From contig JAUIMM010000739.1 in assembly GCA_031769625.1 (NCBI GenBank), positions 930,001 through 994,000 of the forward strand: a stretch of DNA of 64,000 nucleotides. Reading direction: 5' to 3'. Below, piece by piece: positions 25,401 to 38,378 of the stretch. The stretch comes from Taudactylus pleione (Eukaryota; Chordata; Amphibia; Anura; Myobatrachidae). Numbering within the stretch: the stretch's first letter is position 1; every line of letters begins with the position of its first letter. The position numbers and the translations under genes are program-made. Under the pieces are notes generated by a model. It saw only the letters and a program-made list of their open reading frames with translations. It was not told where the DNA came from and did no database searches.

Positions 25401-28400
25401 TGCACCTGTCTGTAGTGATGCTCTGCATGTCATTGTGTTAGTGCACCTGTCTGTAGTGATGCTCTGCATGTCATTGTGTTAGTGCACCTTTCTGTAGTGA
25501 TGCTCTGCATGTAACTGTGTTAGTGCACCTGTCTGTAGTGATGCTCTGCATGTCATTGTGTTAGTGCACCTGTCTGTAGTGATGCTCTGCATGTCATTGT
25601 GTTAGTGCACCTGTCTGTAGTGATGCTCTGTATGTAATTGTGTTAGTGCACCTGTCTGTAGTGATGCTCTGCATGTAACTGTGTTAGTGCACCTGTCTGT
25701 AGTGATGCTCTGCATGTAATTGTGTTAGTGCACCTGTCTGTAGTGATGCTCTGCATGTAATTGTGTTAGAGCGCCTGTCTGTAGTGATGCTCTGCATGTA
25801 ACTGTGTTAGTGCACTTGTCTGTAGTGATGGTCTGCATGAAACTGTGTTAGTGCAACTGTCTGTAGTGATGCTCTGCATGTCATTGTGTTAGTGCACCTG
25901 TCTGTAGTGATGCTCTGCATGTAACTGTGTTAGTGCACCAGTCTGTAGTGATGCTCTGCATGTCATTGTGTTAGTGCACCTGTCTGTAGTGATGCTCTGC
26001 ATGTCATTGTGTTAGAGCACCTGTCTGTAGTGATGCTCTGCATGTCATTGTGTTAGTGCACCTGTCTGTAGTGATGCTCTGCATGTCATTGTGTTAGTGC
26101 ACCTGTCTGTAGTGATGCTCTGTATGTAATTGTGTTAGTGCACCTGTCTGTAGTGATGCTCTGCATGTCATTGTGTTAGTGCACCTGTCTGTAGTGATGC
26201 TCTGCATGTAATTGTGTTAGAGCACCTGTCTGTAGTGATGCTCTGCATGTAATTGTGTTAGAGCACCTGTCTGTAGTGATGGTCTGCATGTAATTGTGTT
26301 AGAGCACCTGTCTGTAGTGATGCTCTGCATGTAATTGTTAGTGCACCTGTCTGTAGTGATGCGCTGCATGTCATTGTGTTAGTGCACCTGTCTGTAGTGA
26401 TGCTCTGCATGTCATTGTAATAGTGCACCTATCTGTAGTGATGCTCTGCATGTCATTGTGTTAGTGCACCTGTCTGTAGTGATGCTCTGCATGTAATTGT
26501 TAGTGCACCTGTCTGTAGTGATGCTCTGCATGTAATTGTGTTAGTGCACCTATCTGTAATGATGCTCTGCATGTCATTGTGTTAGTGCACCTGTCTGTAG
26601 TGATGCTCTGCATGTCATTGTGTTAGAGCACCTGTCTGTAGTGATGCTCTGCATGTCATTGTGTTAGTGCACCTTTCTGTAGTGATGCTTTGCATGTAAC
26701 TGTGTTAGTGCACCTGTCTGTAGTGATGCTCTGCATGTCATTGTGTTAGTGCACCTGTCTGTAGTGATGCTCTGCATGTCATTGTGTTAGTGCACCTGTC
26801 TGTAGTGATGCTCTGCATGTAATTGTGTTAGTGCACCTGTCTGTAGTGATGCTCTGCATGTCATTGTGTTAGTGCACCTGTCTGTAGTGATGCTCTGCAT
26901 GTCATTGTGTTAGTGCACCTGTCTGTAGTGATGTTCTGCATGTCATTGTGTTAGTGCACCTGTCTGTAGTGATGCTCTGCATGTCATTGTGTTAGTGCAC
27001 CTGTCTGTAGTGATGCTCTGCATGTAATTGTGTTAGTGCACCTGTCTGTAGTGATGCTCTGCATGTCATTGTGTTAGTGCACCTGTCTGTAGTGATGCTC
27101 TGCATGTCATTGTGTTAGTGCACCTGTCTGTAGTGATGTTCTGCATGTCATTGTGTTAGTGCAGCTGTCTGTAGTGATGCTCTGCATGTAATTGTGTTAG
27201 AGCACCTGTCTGTAGTGATGCTCTGCATGTCATTGTGTTAGAGCACCTGTCTGTAGTGATGGTCTGCATGTAATTGTGTTAGAGCACCTGTCTGTAGTGA
27301 TGCTCTGCATGTAATTGTTAGTGCACCTGTCTGTAGTGATGCTCTGCATGGCTTTGTGTTAGTGCACCTGTCTGTAGTGATGCGCTGCATGTCATTGTGT
27401 TAGTGCACCTGTCTGTAGTGATGCTCTGCATGTCATTGTAATAGTGCACCTATCTGTAGTGATGCTCTGCATGTCATTGTGTTAGTGCACCTGTCTGTAG
27501 TGATGCTCTGCATGTAATTGTTAGTGCACCTGTCTGTAGTGATGCTCTGCATGTAATTGTGTTAGTGCACCTATCTGTAATGATGCTCTGCATGTCATTG
27601 TGTTAGTGCACCTGTCTGTAGTGATGCTCTGCATGTCATTGTGTTAGAGCACCTGTCTGTAGTGATGCTCTGCATGTCATTGTGTTAGTGCACCTTTCTG
27701 TAGTGATGCTTTGCATGTAACTGTGTTAGTGCACCTGTCTGTAGTGATGCTCTGCATGTCATTGTGTTAGTGCACCTGTCTGTAGTGATGCTCTGCATGT
27801 CATTGTGTTAGTGCACCTGTCTGTAGTAATGCTCTGTATGTAATTGTGTTAGTGCACCTGTCTGTAGTGATGCTCTGCATGTAACTGTGTTAGTGCACCT
27901 GTCTGTAGTGATGCTCTGCATGTCATTGTGTTAGTGCACCTGTCTGTAGTGATGCTCTGCATGTAACTGTGTTAGTGCACCAGTCTGTAGAGATGCTCTG
28001 CATGTAATTGTTAGTGCACCTGTCTGTAGTGATGCTCTGCATGTAATTGTTAGTGCACCTGTCTGTAGTGATGCTCTGCGTGTCATTGTGTTAGTGCACC
28101 TGTCTGTAGTGATGCTCTGCATGTCATTGTGTTAGTGCACCTGTCTGTAGTGATGCTCTGCATGTCATTGTGTTAGTGCACCTGTCTGTAGTGATGCTCT
28201 GCATGTCATTGTGTTAGTGCACCTGTCTGTAGTGATGCTCTGCATGTCATTGTGTTAGTGCACCTGTCTGTAGTGATGCTCTGCATGTCATTGTGTTAGT
28301 GCACCTGTCTGTAGTGATTCTCTGCATGTCATTGTGTTAGAGCACCTGTCTGTAGTGATGCTCTGCATGTCATTGTGTTAGTGCACCTGTCTGTAGTGAT

Positions 28401-31400
28401 GCTCTGCATGTAACTGTGTTAGTGCACCTGTCTGTAGTGATGCTCTGCATGTCATTGTGTTAGTGCACCTGTCTGTAGTGATGCTCTGCATGTCATTGTG
28501 TTAGTGCACCTGTCTGTAGTGATGCTCTGCATGTAGTTGTGTTAGTGCACCTGTCTGTAGTGATGCTCTGGATGTCATTCTGTTAGTGCACCTGTCTGTA
28601 GTGATGCTCTGCATGTCATTGCAATAGTGCACCTGTCTGTAGTGATGCTCTGCATGTCATTGTGTTAGTGCACCTGTCTGTAGTGATGCTCTGCATGTCA
28701 TTGTGTTAGAGCACCTGTCTGTAGTGATGCTCTGCATGTCATTGTGTTAGTGCACCTGTCTGTAGTTTTGGTCTGCATGTCATTGTGTTAGTGCACCTGT
28801 CTGTAGTGATGCTCTGCATGTAATTGTTAGTGCACCTGTCTGTAGTGATGCTCTGCATGTAATTGTGTTACTGCACCTGTCTGTAGTGATGCTCTGCATG
28901 TCATTGTGTTAGTGCACCTGTCTGTAGTGATGCTCTGCATGTCATTGTGTTAGTGCACCTTTCTGTAGTGATGCTCTGCCTGTAACTGTGTTAGTGCACC
29001 TGTCTGTAGTGATGCTCTGCATGTCATTGTGTTAGTGCACCTGTCTGTAGTGATGCTCTGCATGTCATTGTGTTAGTGCACCTGTCTGTAGTAATGCTCT
29101 GTATGTAATTGTGTTAGTGCACCTGTCTGTAGTGATGCTCTGCATGTAACTGTGTTAGTGCACCTGTCTGTAGTGATGCTCTGCATGTAATTGTTAGTGC
29201 ACCTGTCTGTAGTGATGCTCTGCATGTAATTGTTAGTGCACCTGTCTGTAGTGATGCTCTGCGTGTCATTGTGTTAGTGCACCTGTCTGTAGTGATGCTC
29301 TGCATGTCATTGTGTTAGTGCACCTGTCTGTAGTGATGCTCTGCATGTAATTGTGTTAGAGCACCTGTCTGTAGTGATGCTCTGCATGTAATTGTGTTAG
29401 AGCACCTGTCTGTAGTGATGCTCTGCATGTCATTGTGTTAGTGCACCTGTCTGTAGTGATGCTCTGCATGTCATTGTGTTAGTGCACCTGTCTGTAGTGA
29501 TGCTCTGCATGTCATTGTGTTAGTGCACCTGTCTGTAGTGATGCTCTGCATGCCATTGTGTTAGTGCACCTGTCTGTAGTGATGCTCTGCATGTCATTGT
29601 GTTAGAGTACCTGTCTGTAGTGATGCTCTGCATGTCATTGTGTTAGTGCACCTGTCTGTAGTAATGCTCTGTATGTAATTGTGTTAGTGCACCTGTCTGT
29701 AGTGATGCTCTGCATGTAACTGTGTTAGTGCACCTGTCTGTAGTGATGCTCTGCATGTAATTGTGTTAGTGCACCTGTCTGTAGTGATGCTCTGCATGTA
29801 ACTGTGTTAGAGCACCAGTCTGTAGAGATGCTCTGCATGTAATTGTTAGTGCACCTGTCTGTAGTGATGCTCTGCATGTAATTGTTAGTGCACCTGTCTG
29901 TAGTGATGCTCTGCGTGTCATTGTGTTAGTGCACCTGTCTGTAGTGATGCTCTGCATGTCATTGTGTTAGTGCACCTGTCTGTAGTGATGCTCTGCATGT
30001 CATTGTGTTAGTGCACCTGTCTGTAGTGATGCTCTGCATGTCATTGTGTTAGTGCACCTGTCTGTAGTGATGCTCTGCATGTCATTGTGTTAGTGCACCT
30101 GTCTGTAGTGATGCTCTGCATGTCATTGTGTTAGTGCACCTGTCTGTAGTGATTCTCTGCATGTCATTATGTTAGAGCACCTGTCTGTAGTGATGCTCTG
30201 CATGTCATTGTGTTAGTGCACCTGTCTGTAGTGATGCTCTGCATGTAACTGTGTTAGTGCACCTGTCTGTTGTGATGCTCTGCATGTCATTGTGTTAGTG
30301 CACCTGTCTGTAGTGATGCTCTGCATGTAATTGTGTTAGTGCACCTGTCTGTAGTGATGCTCTGCATGTAGTTGTGTTAGTGCACCTGTCTGTAGTGATG
30401 CTCTGGATGTCATTGTGTTAGTGCACCTGTCTGTAGTGATGCTCTGCATGTCATTGCAATATTGCACCTGTCTGTAGTGATGCTCTGCATGTCATTGTGT
30501 TAGTGCACCTGTCTGTAGTGATGCTCTGCATGTCATTGTGTTAGAGCACCTGTCTGTAGTGATGCTCTGCATGTCATTGTGTTAGTGCACCTGTCTGTAG
30601 TTTTGGTCTGCATGTCATTGTGTTAGTGCACCTGTCTGTAGTGATGCTCTGCATGTAATTGTTAGTGCACCTGTCTGTAGTGATGCTCTGCATGTAATTG
30701 TGTTAGTGCACCTGTCTGTAGTGATGCTCTGCATGTCATTGTGTTAGTGCACCTGTCTGTAGTGATGCTCTGCATGTCATTGTGTTAGTGCACCATTCTG
30801 TAGTGATGCTCTGCATGTAACTGTGTTAGTGCACCTGTCTGTAGTGATGCTCTGCATGTCATTGTGTTAGTGCACCTGTCTGTAGTGATGCTCTGCATGT
30901 CATTGTGTTAGTGCACCTGTCTGTAGTGATGCTCTGTATGTCATTGTGTTAGTGCACCTGTCTGTAGTGATGCTCTGCATGTCATTGTGTTAGTGCACCT
31001 GTCTGTAGTGATGCTCTGCATGTAATTGTGTTAGAGCACCAGTCTGTAGTGATGCTCTGCATGTAATTGTGTTAGAGCACCTGTCTGTAGTGATGGTCTG
31101 CATGTAATTGTGTTAGAGCACCTGTCTGTAGTGATGCTCTGCATGTAATTGTTAGTGCACCTGTCTGTAGTGATGCTCTGCATGTCATTGTGTTAGTGCA
31201 CCTGTCTGTAGTGATGCGCTGCATGTCATTGTGTTAGTGCACCTGTCTGTAGTGATGCTCTGCATGTCATTGTAATAGTGCACCTATCTGTAGTGATGCT
31301 CTGCATGTCATTGTGTTAGAGCACCTGTCTGTAGTGACGCTCTGCATGTCATTGTGTTAGTGCACCTGTCTGTAGTGATGCTCTGCAAGTCATTGTGTTA

Positions 31401-34400
31401 GAGCACCTGTCTGTAGTGATGCTCTGCATGTCATTGTGTTAGAGCACCTGTCTGTAGTTTTGGTCTGCATGTAATTGTGTTAGAGCACCTGTCTGTAGTG
31501 ATGGTCTGCATGTAATTGTGTTAGAGCACCTGTCTGTAGTGATGCGCTGCATGTAATTGTTAGTGCACCAGTCTGTAGTGATGCTCTGCATGTCATTGTG
31601 TTAGTGCACCTGTCTGTAGTGATGCTCTGCATGTCATTGTAATAGTGCACCTGTCTGTAGTGATGCTCTGCATGTCATTGTGTTAGTGCACCTGTCTGTA
31701 GTGATGCTCTGCATGTCATTGTGTTAGTGCACCTGTCTGTAGTGATGCTCTGCATGTCATTGTGTTAGAGCACCTGTCTGTAGTGATGCTCTGCATGTCA
31801 TTGTGTTAGAGCACCTGTCTGTAGTTTTGGTCTGCATGTCATTGTGTTAGTGCACCTGTCTGTAGTGATGCTCTGCATGTCATTGTGTTAGTGCACCTGT
31901 CTGTAGTGATGCTCTGCATGCAATTGTTAGTGCACCTGTCTGTAGTGATGCTCTGCATGTGATTGTGTTAGTGCACCTGTCTGTAGTGATGCTCTGCATG
32001 TCATTGTGTTAGTGCACCTGTCTGTAGTGATGCTCTGCATGTCATTGTGTTAGTGCACCTTTCTGTAGTGATGCTCTGCATGTAACTGTGTTAGTGCACC
32101 TGTCTGTAGTGATGCTCTGCATGTCATTGTGTTAGTGCACCTGTCTGTAGTGATGCTCTGCATGTCATTGTGTTAGTGCACCTGTCTGTAGTGATGCTCT
32201 GTATGTCATTGTGTTAGTGCACCTGTCTGTAGTGATGCTCTGCATGTAACTGTGTTAGTGCACCTGTCTGTAGTGATGCTCTGCATGTAATTGTGTTAGT
32301 GCACCTGTCTGTAGTGATGCTCTGCATGTAATTGTGTTAGAGCGCCTGTCTGTAGTGATGCTCTGCATGTAACTGTGTTAGTGCACTTGTCTGTAGTGAT
32401 GGTCTGCATGAAACTGTGTTAGTGCAACTGTCTGTAGTGATGCTCTGCATGTCATTGTGTTAGTGCACCTGTCTGTAGTGATGCTCTGCATGTAACTGTG
32501 TTAGTGCACCAGTCTGTAGTGATGCTCTGCATGTCATTGTGTTAGTGCACCTGTCTGTAGTGATGCTCTGCATGTCATTGTGTTAGAGCACCTGTCTGTA
32601 GTGATGCTCTGCATGTCATTGTGTTAGTGCACCTGTCTGTAGTGATGCTCTGCATGTCATTGTGTTAGTGCACCTGTCTGTAGTGATGCTCTGTATGTAA
32701 TTGTGTTAGTGCACCTGTCTGTAGTGATGCTCTGCATGTCATTGTGTTAGTGCACCTGTCTGTAGTGATGCTCTGCATGTAATTGTGTTAGAGCACCTGT
32801 CTGTAGTGATGCTCTGCATGTAATTGTGTTAGAGCACCTGTCTGTAGTGATGGTCTGCATGTAATTGTGTTAGAGCACCTGTCTGTAGTGATGCTCTGCA
32901 TGTAATTGTTAGTGCACCTGTCTGTAGTGATGCGCTGCATGTCATTGTGTTAGTGCACCTGTCTGTAGTGATGCTCTGCATGTCATTGTAATAGTGCACC
33001 TGTCTGTAGTGATGCTCTGCATGTCATTGTGTTAGTGCACCTGTCTGTAGTGATGCTCTGCATGTAATTGTGTTAGTGCACCTGTCTGTAGTGATGCTCT
33101 GCATGTCATTGTGTTAGTGCACCTGTCTGTAGTGATGCTCTGCATGTCATTGTGTTAGTGCACCTGTCTGTAGTGATGTTCTGCATGTCATTGTGTTAGT
33201 GCAGCTGTCTGTAGTGATGCTCTGCATGTAATTGTGTTAGAGCACCTGTCTGTAGTGATGCTCTGCATGTCATTGTGTTAGAGCACCTGTCTGTAGTGAT
33301 GGTCTGCATGTAATTGTGTTAGAGCACCTGTCTGTAGTGATGCTCTGCATGTAATTGTTAGTGCACCTGTCTGTAGTGATGCTCTGCATGGCTTTGTGTT
33401 AGTGCACCTGTCTGTAGTGATGCGCTGCATGTCATTGTGTTAGTGCACCTGTCTGTAGTGATGCTCTGCATGTCATTGTAATAGTGCACCTATCTGTAGT
33501 GATGCTCTGCATGTCATTGTGTTAGTGCACCTGTCTGTAGTGATGCTCTGCATGTAATTGTTAGTGCACCTGTCTGTAGTGATGCTCTGCATGTAATTGT
33601 GTTAGTGCACCTATCTGTAATGATGCTCTGCATGTCATTGTGTTAGTGCACCTGTCTGTAGTGATGCTCTGCATGTCATTGTGTTAGAGCACCTGTCTGT
33701 AGTGATGCTCTGCATGTCATTGTGTTAGTGCACCTTTCTGTAGTGATGCTTTGCATGTAACTGTGTTAGTGCACCTGTCTGTAGTGATGCTCTGCATGTC
33801 ATTGTGTTAGTGCACCTGTCTGTAGTGATGCTCTGCATGTCATTGTGTTAGTGCACCTGTCTGTAGTAATGCTCTGTATGTAATTGTGTTAGTGCACCTG
33901 TCTGTAGTGATGCTCTGCATGTAACTGTGTTAGTGCACCTGTCTGTAGTGATGCTCTGCATGTAATTGTGTTAGTGCACCTGTCTGTAGTGATGCTCTGC
34001 ATGTAACTGTGTTAGTGCACCAGTCTGTAGAGATGCTCTGCATGTAATTGTTAGTGCACCTGTCTGTAGTGATGCTCTGCATGTAATTGTTAGTGCACCT
34101 GTCTGTAGTGATGCTCTGCGTGTCATTGTGTTAGTGCACCTGTCTGTAGTGATGCTCTGCATGTCATTGTGTTAGTGCACCTGTCTGTAGTGATGCTCTG
34201 CATGTCATTGTGTTAGTGCACCTGTCTGTAGTGATGCTCTGCATGTCATTGTGTTAGTGCACCTGTCTGTAGTGATGCTCTGCATGTCATTGTGTTAGTG
34301 CACCTGTCTGTAGTGATGCTCTGCATGTCATTGTGTTAGTGCACCTGTCTGTAGTGATTCTCTGCATGTCATTGTGTTAGAGCACCTGTCTGTAGTGATG

Positions 34401-36900
34401 CTCTGCATGTCATTGTGTTAGTGCACCTGTCTGTAGTGATGCTCTGCATGTAACTGTGTTAGTGCACCTGTCTGTAGTGATGCTCTGCATGTCATTGTGT
34501 TAGTGCACCTGTCTGTAGTGATGCTCTGCATGTCATTGTGTTAGTGCACCTGTCTGTAGTGATGCTCTGCATGTAGTTGTGTTAGTGCACCTGTCTGTAG
34601 TGATGCTCTGGATGTCATTCTGTTAGTGCACCTGTCTGTAGTGATGCTCTGCATGTCATTGCAATAGTGCACCTGTCTGTAGTGATGCTCTGCATGTCAT
34701 TGTGTTAGTGCACCTGTCTGTAGTGATGCTCTGCATGTCATTGTGTTAGAGCACCTGTCTGTAGTGATGCTCTGCATGTCATTGTGTTAGTGCACCTGTC
34801 TGTAGTTTTGGTCTGCATGTCATTGTGTTAGTGCACCTGTCTGTAGTGATGCTCTGCATGTAATTGTTAGTGCACCTGTCTGTAGTGATGCTCTGCATGT
34901 AATTGTGTTACTGCACCTGTCTGTAGTGATGCTCTGCATGTCATTGTGTTAGTGCACCTGTCTGTAGTGATGCTCTGCATGTCATTGTGTTAGTGCACCT
35001 TTCTGTAGTGATGCTCTGCATGTAACTGTGTTAGTGCACCTGTCTGTAGTGATGCTCTGCATGTCATTGTGTTAGTGCACCTGTCTGTAGTGATGCTCTG
35101 CATGTCATTGTGTTAGTGCACCTGTCTGTAGTAATGCTCTGTATGTAATTGTGTTAGTGCACCTGTCTGTAGTGATGCTCTGCATGTAACTGTGTTAGTG
35201 CACCTGTCTGTAGTGATGCTCTGCATGTAATTGTTAGTGCACCTGTCTGTAGTGATGCTCTGCATGTAATTGTTAGTGCACCTGTCTGTAGTGATGCTCT
35301 GCGTGTCATTGTGTTAGTGCACCTGTCTGTAGTGATGCTCTGCATGTCATTGTGTTAGTGCACCTGTCTGTAGTGATGCTCTGCATGTAATTGTGTTAGA
35401 GCACCTGTCTGTAGTGATGCTCTGCATGTAATTGTGTTAGAGCACCTGTCTGTAGTGATGCTCTGCATGTCATTGTGTTAGTGCACCTGTCTGTAGTGAT
35501 GCTCTGCATGTCATTGTGTTAGTGCACCTGTCTGTAGTGATGCTCTGCATGTCATTGTGTTAGTGCACCTGTCTGTAGTGATGCTCTGCATGCCATTGTG
35601 TTAGTGCACCTGTCTGTAGTGATGCTCTGCATGTCATTGTGTTAGAGTACCTGTCTGTAGTGATGCTCTGCATGTCATTGTGTTAGTGCACCTGTCTGTA
35701 GTAATGCTCTGTATGTAATTGTGTTAGTGCACCTGTCTGTAGTGATGCTCTGCATGTAACTGTGTTAGTGCACCTGTCTGTAGTGATGCTCTGCATGTAA
35801 TTGTGTTAGTGCACCTGTCTGTAGTGATGCTCTGCATGTAACTGTGTTAGAGCACCAGTCTGTAGAGATGCTCTGCATGTAATTGTTAGTGCACCTGTCT
35901 GTAGTGATGCTCTGCATGTAATTGTTAGTGCACCTGTCTGTAGTGATGCTCTGCGTGTCATTGTGTTAGTGCACCTGTCTGTAGTGATGCTCTGCATGTC
36001 ATTGTGTTAGTGCACCTGTCTGTAGTGATGCTCTGCATGTCATTGTGTTAGTGCACCTGTCTGTAGTGATGCTCTGCATGTCATTGTGTTAGTGCACCTG
36101 TCTGTAGTGATGCTCTGCATGTCATTGTGTTAGTGCACCTGTCTGTAGTGATGCTCTGCATGTCATTGTGTTAGTGCACCTGTCTGTAGTGATTCTCTGC
36201 ATGTCATTATGTTAGAGCACCTGTCTGTAGTGATGCTCTGCATGTCATTGTGTTAGTGCACCTGTCTGTAGTGATGCTCTGCATGTAACTGTGTTAGTGC
36301 ACCTGTCTGTTGTGATGCTCTGCATGTCATTGTGTTAGTGCACCTGTCTGTAGTGATGCTCTGCATGTAATTGTGTTAGTGCACCTGTCTGTAGTGATGC
36401 TCTGCATGTAGTTGTGTTAGTGCACCTGTCTGTAGTGATGCTCTGGATGTCATTGTGTTAGTGCACCTGTCTGTAGTGATGCTCTGCATGTCATTGCAAT
36501 AGTGCACCTGTCTGTAGTGATGCTCTGCATGTCATTGTGTTAGTGCACCTGTCTGTAGTGATGCTCTGCATGTCATTGTGTTAGAGCACCTGTCTGTAGT
36601 GATGCTCTGCATGTCATTGTGTTAGTGCACCTGTCTGTAGTTTTGGTCTGCATGTCATTGTGTTAGTGCACCTGTCTGTAGTGATGCTCTGCATGTAATT
36701 GTTAGTGCACCTGTCTGTAGTGATGCTCTGCATGTAATTGTGTTAGTGCACCTGTCTGTAGTGATGCTCTGCATGTCATTGTGTTAGTGCACCTGTCTGT
36801 AGTGATGCTCTGCATGTCATTGTGTTAGTGCACCATTCTGTAGTGATGCTCTGCATGTAACTGTGTTAGTGCACCTGTCTGTAGTGATGCTCTGCATGTC
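24200..36900. repeat. Higher-order duplication, offset 6571 then 6040 bp
   Basis: Markers at 24361, 24887 and 25254 recur 6571 bp later (30932, 31458, 31825). Markers at 27161, 28766, 30601 and 30791 recur 6040 bp later (33201, 34806, 36641, 36831). The simplest reading is a duplicated AB block that afterwards gained or lost 531 bp (13 units, one of them short) at its internal junction. Within each B block an 1835-bp internal offset also appears (28766 to 30601; 34806 to 36641). Copies differ at a few sites, for example 28979 versus 35019 and 30466 versus 36506. Confidence 0.8.
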
Positions 36901-38320
36901 ATTGTGTTAGTGCACCTGTCTGTAGTGATGCTCTGCATGTCATTGTGTTAGTGCACCTGTCTGTAGTAATGCTCTGTATGTAATTGTGTTAGTGCACCTG
37001 TCTGTAGTGATGCTCTGCATGTAACTGTGTTAGTGCACCTGTCTGTAGTGATGCTCTGCATGTAATTGTTAGTGCACCTGTCTGTAGTGATGCTCTGCAT
37101 GTAATTGTTAGTGCACCTGTCTGTAGTGATGCTCTGCGTGTCATTGTGTTAGTGCACCTGTCTGTAGTGATGCTCTGCATGTCATTGTGTTAGTGCACCT
37201 GTCTGTAGTGATGCTCTGCATGTAATTGTGTTAGAGCACCTGTCTGTAGTGATGCTCTGCATGTAATTGTGTTAGAGCACCTGTCTGTAGTGATGCTCTG
37301 CATGTCATTGTGTTAGTGCACCTGTCTGTAGTGATGCTCTGCATGTCATTGTGTTAGTGCACCTGTCTGTAGTGATGCTCTGCATGTCATTGTGTTAGTG
37401 CACCTGTCTGTAGTGATGCTCTGCATGCCATTGTGTTAGTGCACCTGTCTGTAGTGATGCTCTGCATGTCATTGTGTTAGAGTACCTGTCTGTAGTGATG
37501 CTCTGCATGTCATTGTGTTAGTGCACCTGTCTGTAGTGATGCTCTGCATGTAACTGTGTTAGTGCACCTGTCTGTAGTGATGCTCTGCATGTCATTGTGT
37601 TAGTGCACCTGTCTGTAGTGATGCTCTGCATGTCATTGTGTTAGTGCACCTGTCTGTAGTGATGCTCTGCATGTAGTTGTGTTAGTGCACCTGTCTGTAG
37701 TGATGCTCTGGATGTCATTGTGTTAGTGCACCTGTCTGTAGTGATGCTCTGCATGTAATTGTTAGTGCACCTGTCTGTAGTGATGCTCTGCATGTCATTG
37801 TGTTAGTGCACCTGTCTGTAGTGATGCTCTGCATGTAATTGTTAGTGCACCTGTCTGTAGTGATGCTCTGCATGTCATTGTGTTAGTGCACCTGTCTGTA
37901 GTGATGCTCTGCATGTCATTGTGTTAGTGCACCTGTCTGTAGTGATGCTCTGCATGTAATTGTGCTAGTGCACCTGTCTGTAGTGATGCTCTGTATGTAA
38001 TTGTGTTAGAGCACCTGTCTGTAATGATGCTCTGCATGTCATTGTGTTAGTGCACCTGTCTGTAGTGATGCTCTGCATGTCATTGTGTTAGTGCACCTTT
38101 CTGTAGTGATGCTCTGCATGTAATTGTGTTAGTGCACCTGTCTGTAGTGATTCTCTGCTTGTCATTGTGTTAGTGCACCTGTCTGTAGTGATGCTCTGCA
38201 TATAATTGTGTTAGTGCACCTGTCTGTAGTGATGCTCTGCATGTCATTGTGTTAGTGCACCTGTCTGTAGTGATGCTCTGCATGTAATTGTTAGTGCACG
38301 TGTCTGTAGCGATGCTCTGC

Positions 38321-38378
38321 ACAGCGCTGCAGAAATTTATGGCGTCCTATAAATAAATACAAATAATAATATTATTGT
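38321..38378 (+). mobile_element. LINE/SINE 3' tail fused to the 41-bp array
   Basis: CAGCGCTGCAGAAATTTATG, then CCTATAAATAAATAC and a short AAT-rich tail, is the 3' end typical of abundant amphibian LINE/SINE families. A related tail occurs at about 59775-59830. The preceding bases CTCTGCA belong both to the array unit and to the expected upstream sequence of this tail (compare CTCTGTACAGTGCTGCAGAA near 59770). Confidence 0.6.

Larger units (their letters stand above)
15605..38320. repeat. 41-bp minisatellite array (about 22.7 kb)
   Basis: The unit is TGTTAGTGCACCTGTCTGTA followed by GTGATGCTCTGCATGTCATTG, repeated roughly 550 times. Common variants are GTAATTG/GTAACTG/GAAACTG for GTCATTG, TTAGAGCACC, TGATGGTCT and CACCAGTCT, plus 39-bp units lacking GT (ATTGTTAG). 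The rare TAGTTTTGGTCT variant serves as a marker for long-range copies. Stops fall in every frame because 41 is not a multiple of three; the identical 63-codon frames near 27931, 29114, 29766, 33971, 35154, 35806 and 36989 (minus) are array shadows. The last unit runs into a LINE/SINE 3' tail at 38321 without a break in motif. Confidence 0.97.

Noticed and set aside
27931..37180. Seven identical 63-codon minus-strand frames
   Set aside because: They are copies of the same stretch of the 41-bp array made by higher-order duplication, not a gene family.
15605..38320. CRISPR-like or centromeric satellite interpretation of the 41-bp array
   Set aside because: There are no spacers between units. 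The 41-bp length is far from usual centromeric satellite sizes, and no centromere-box motif was recognised; location is needed to judge.
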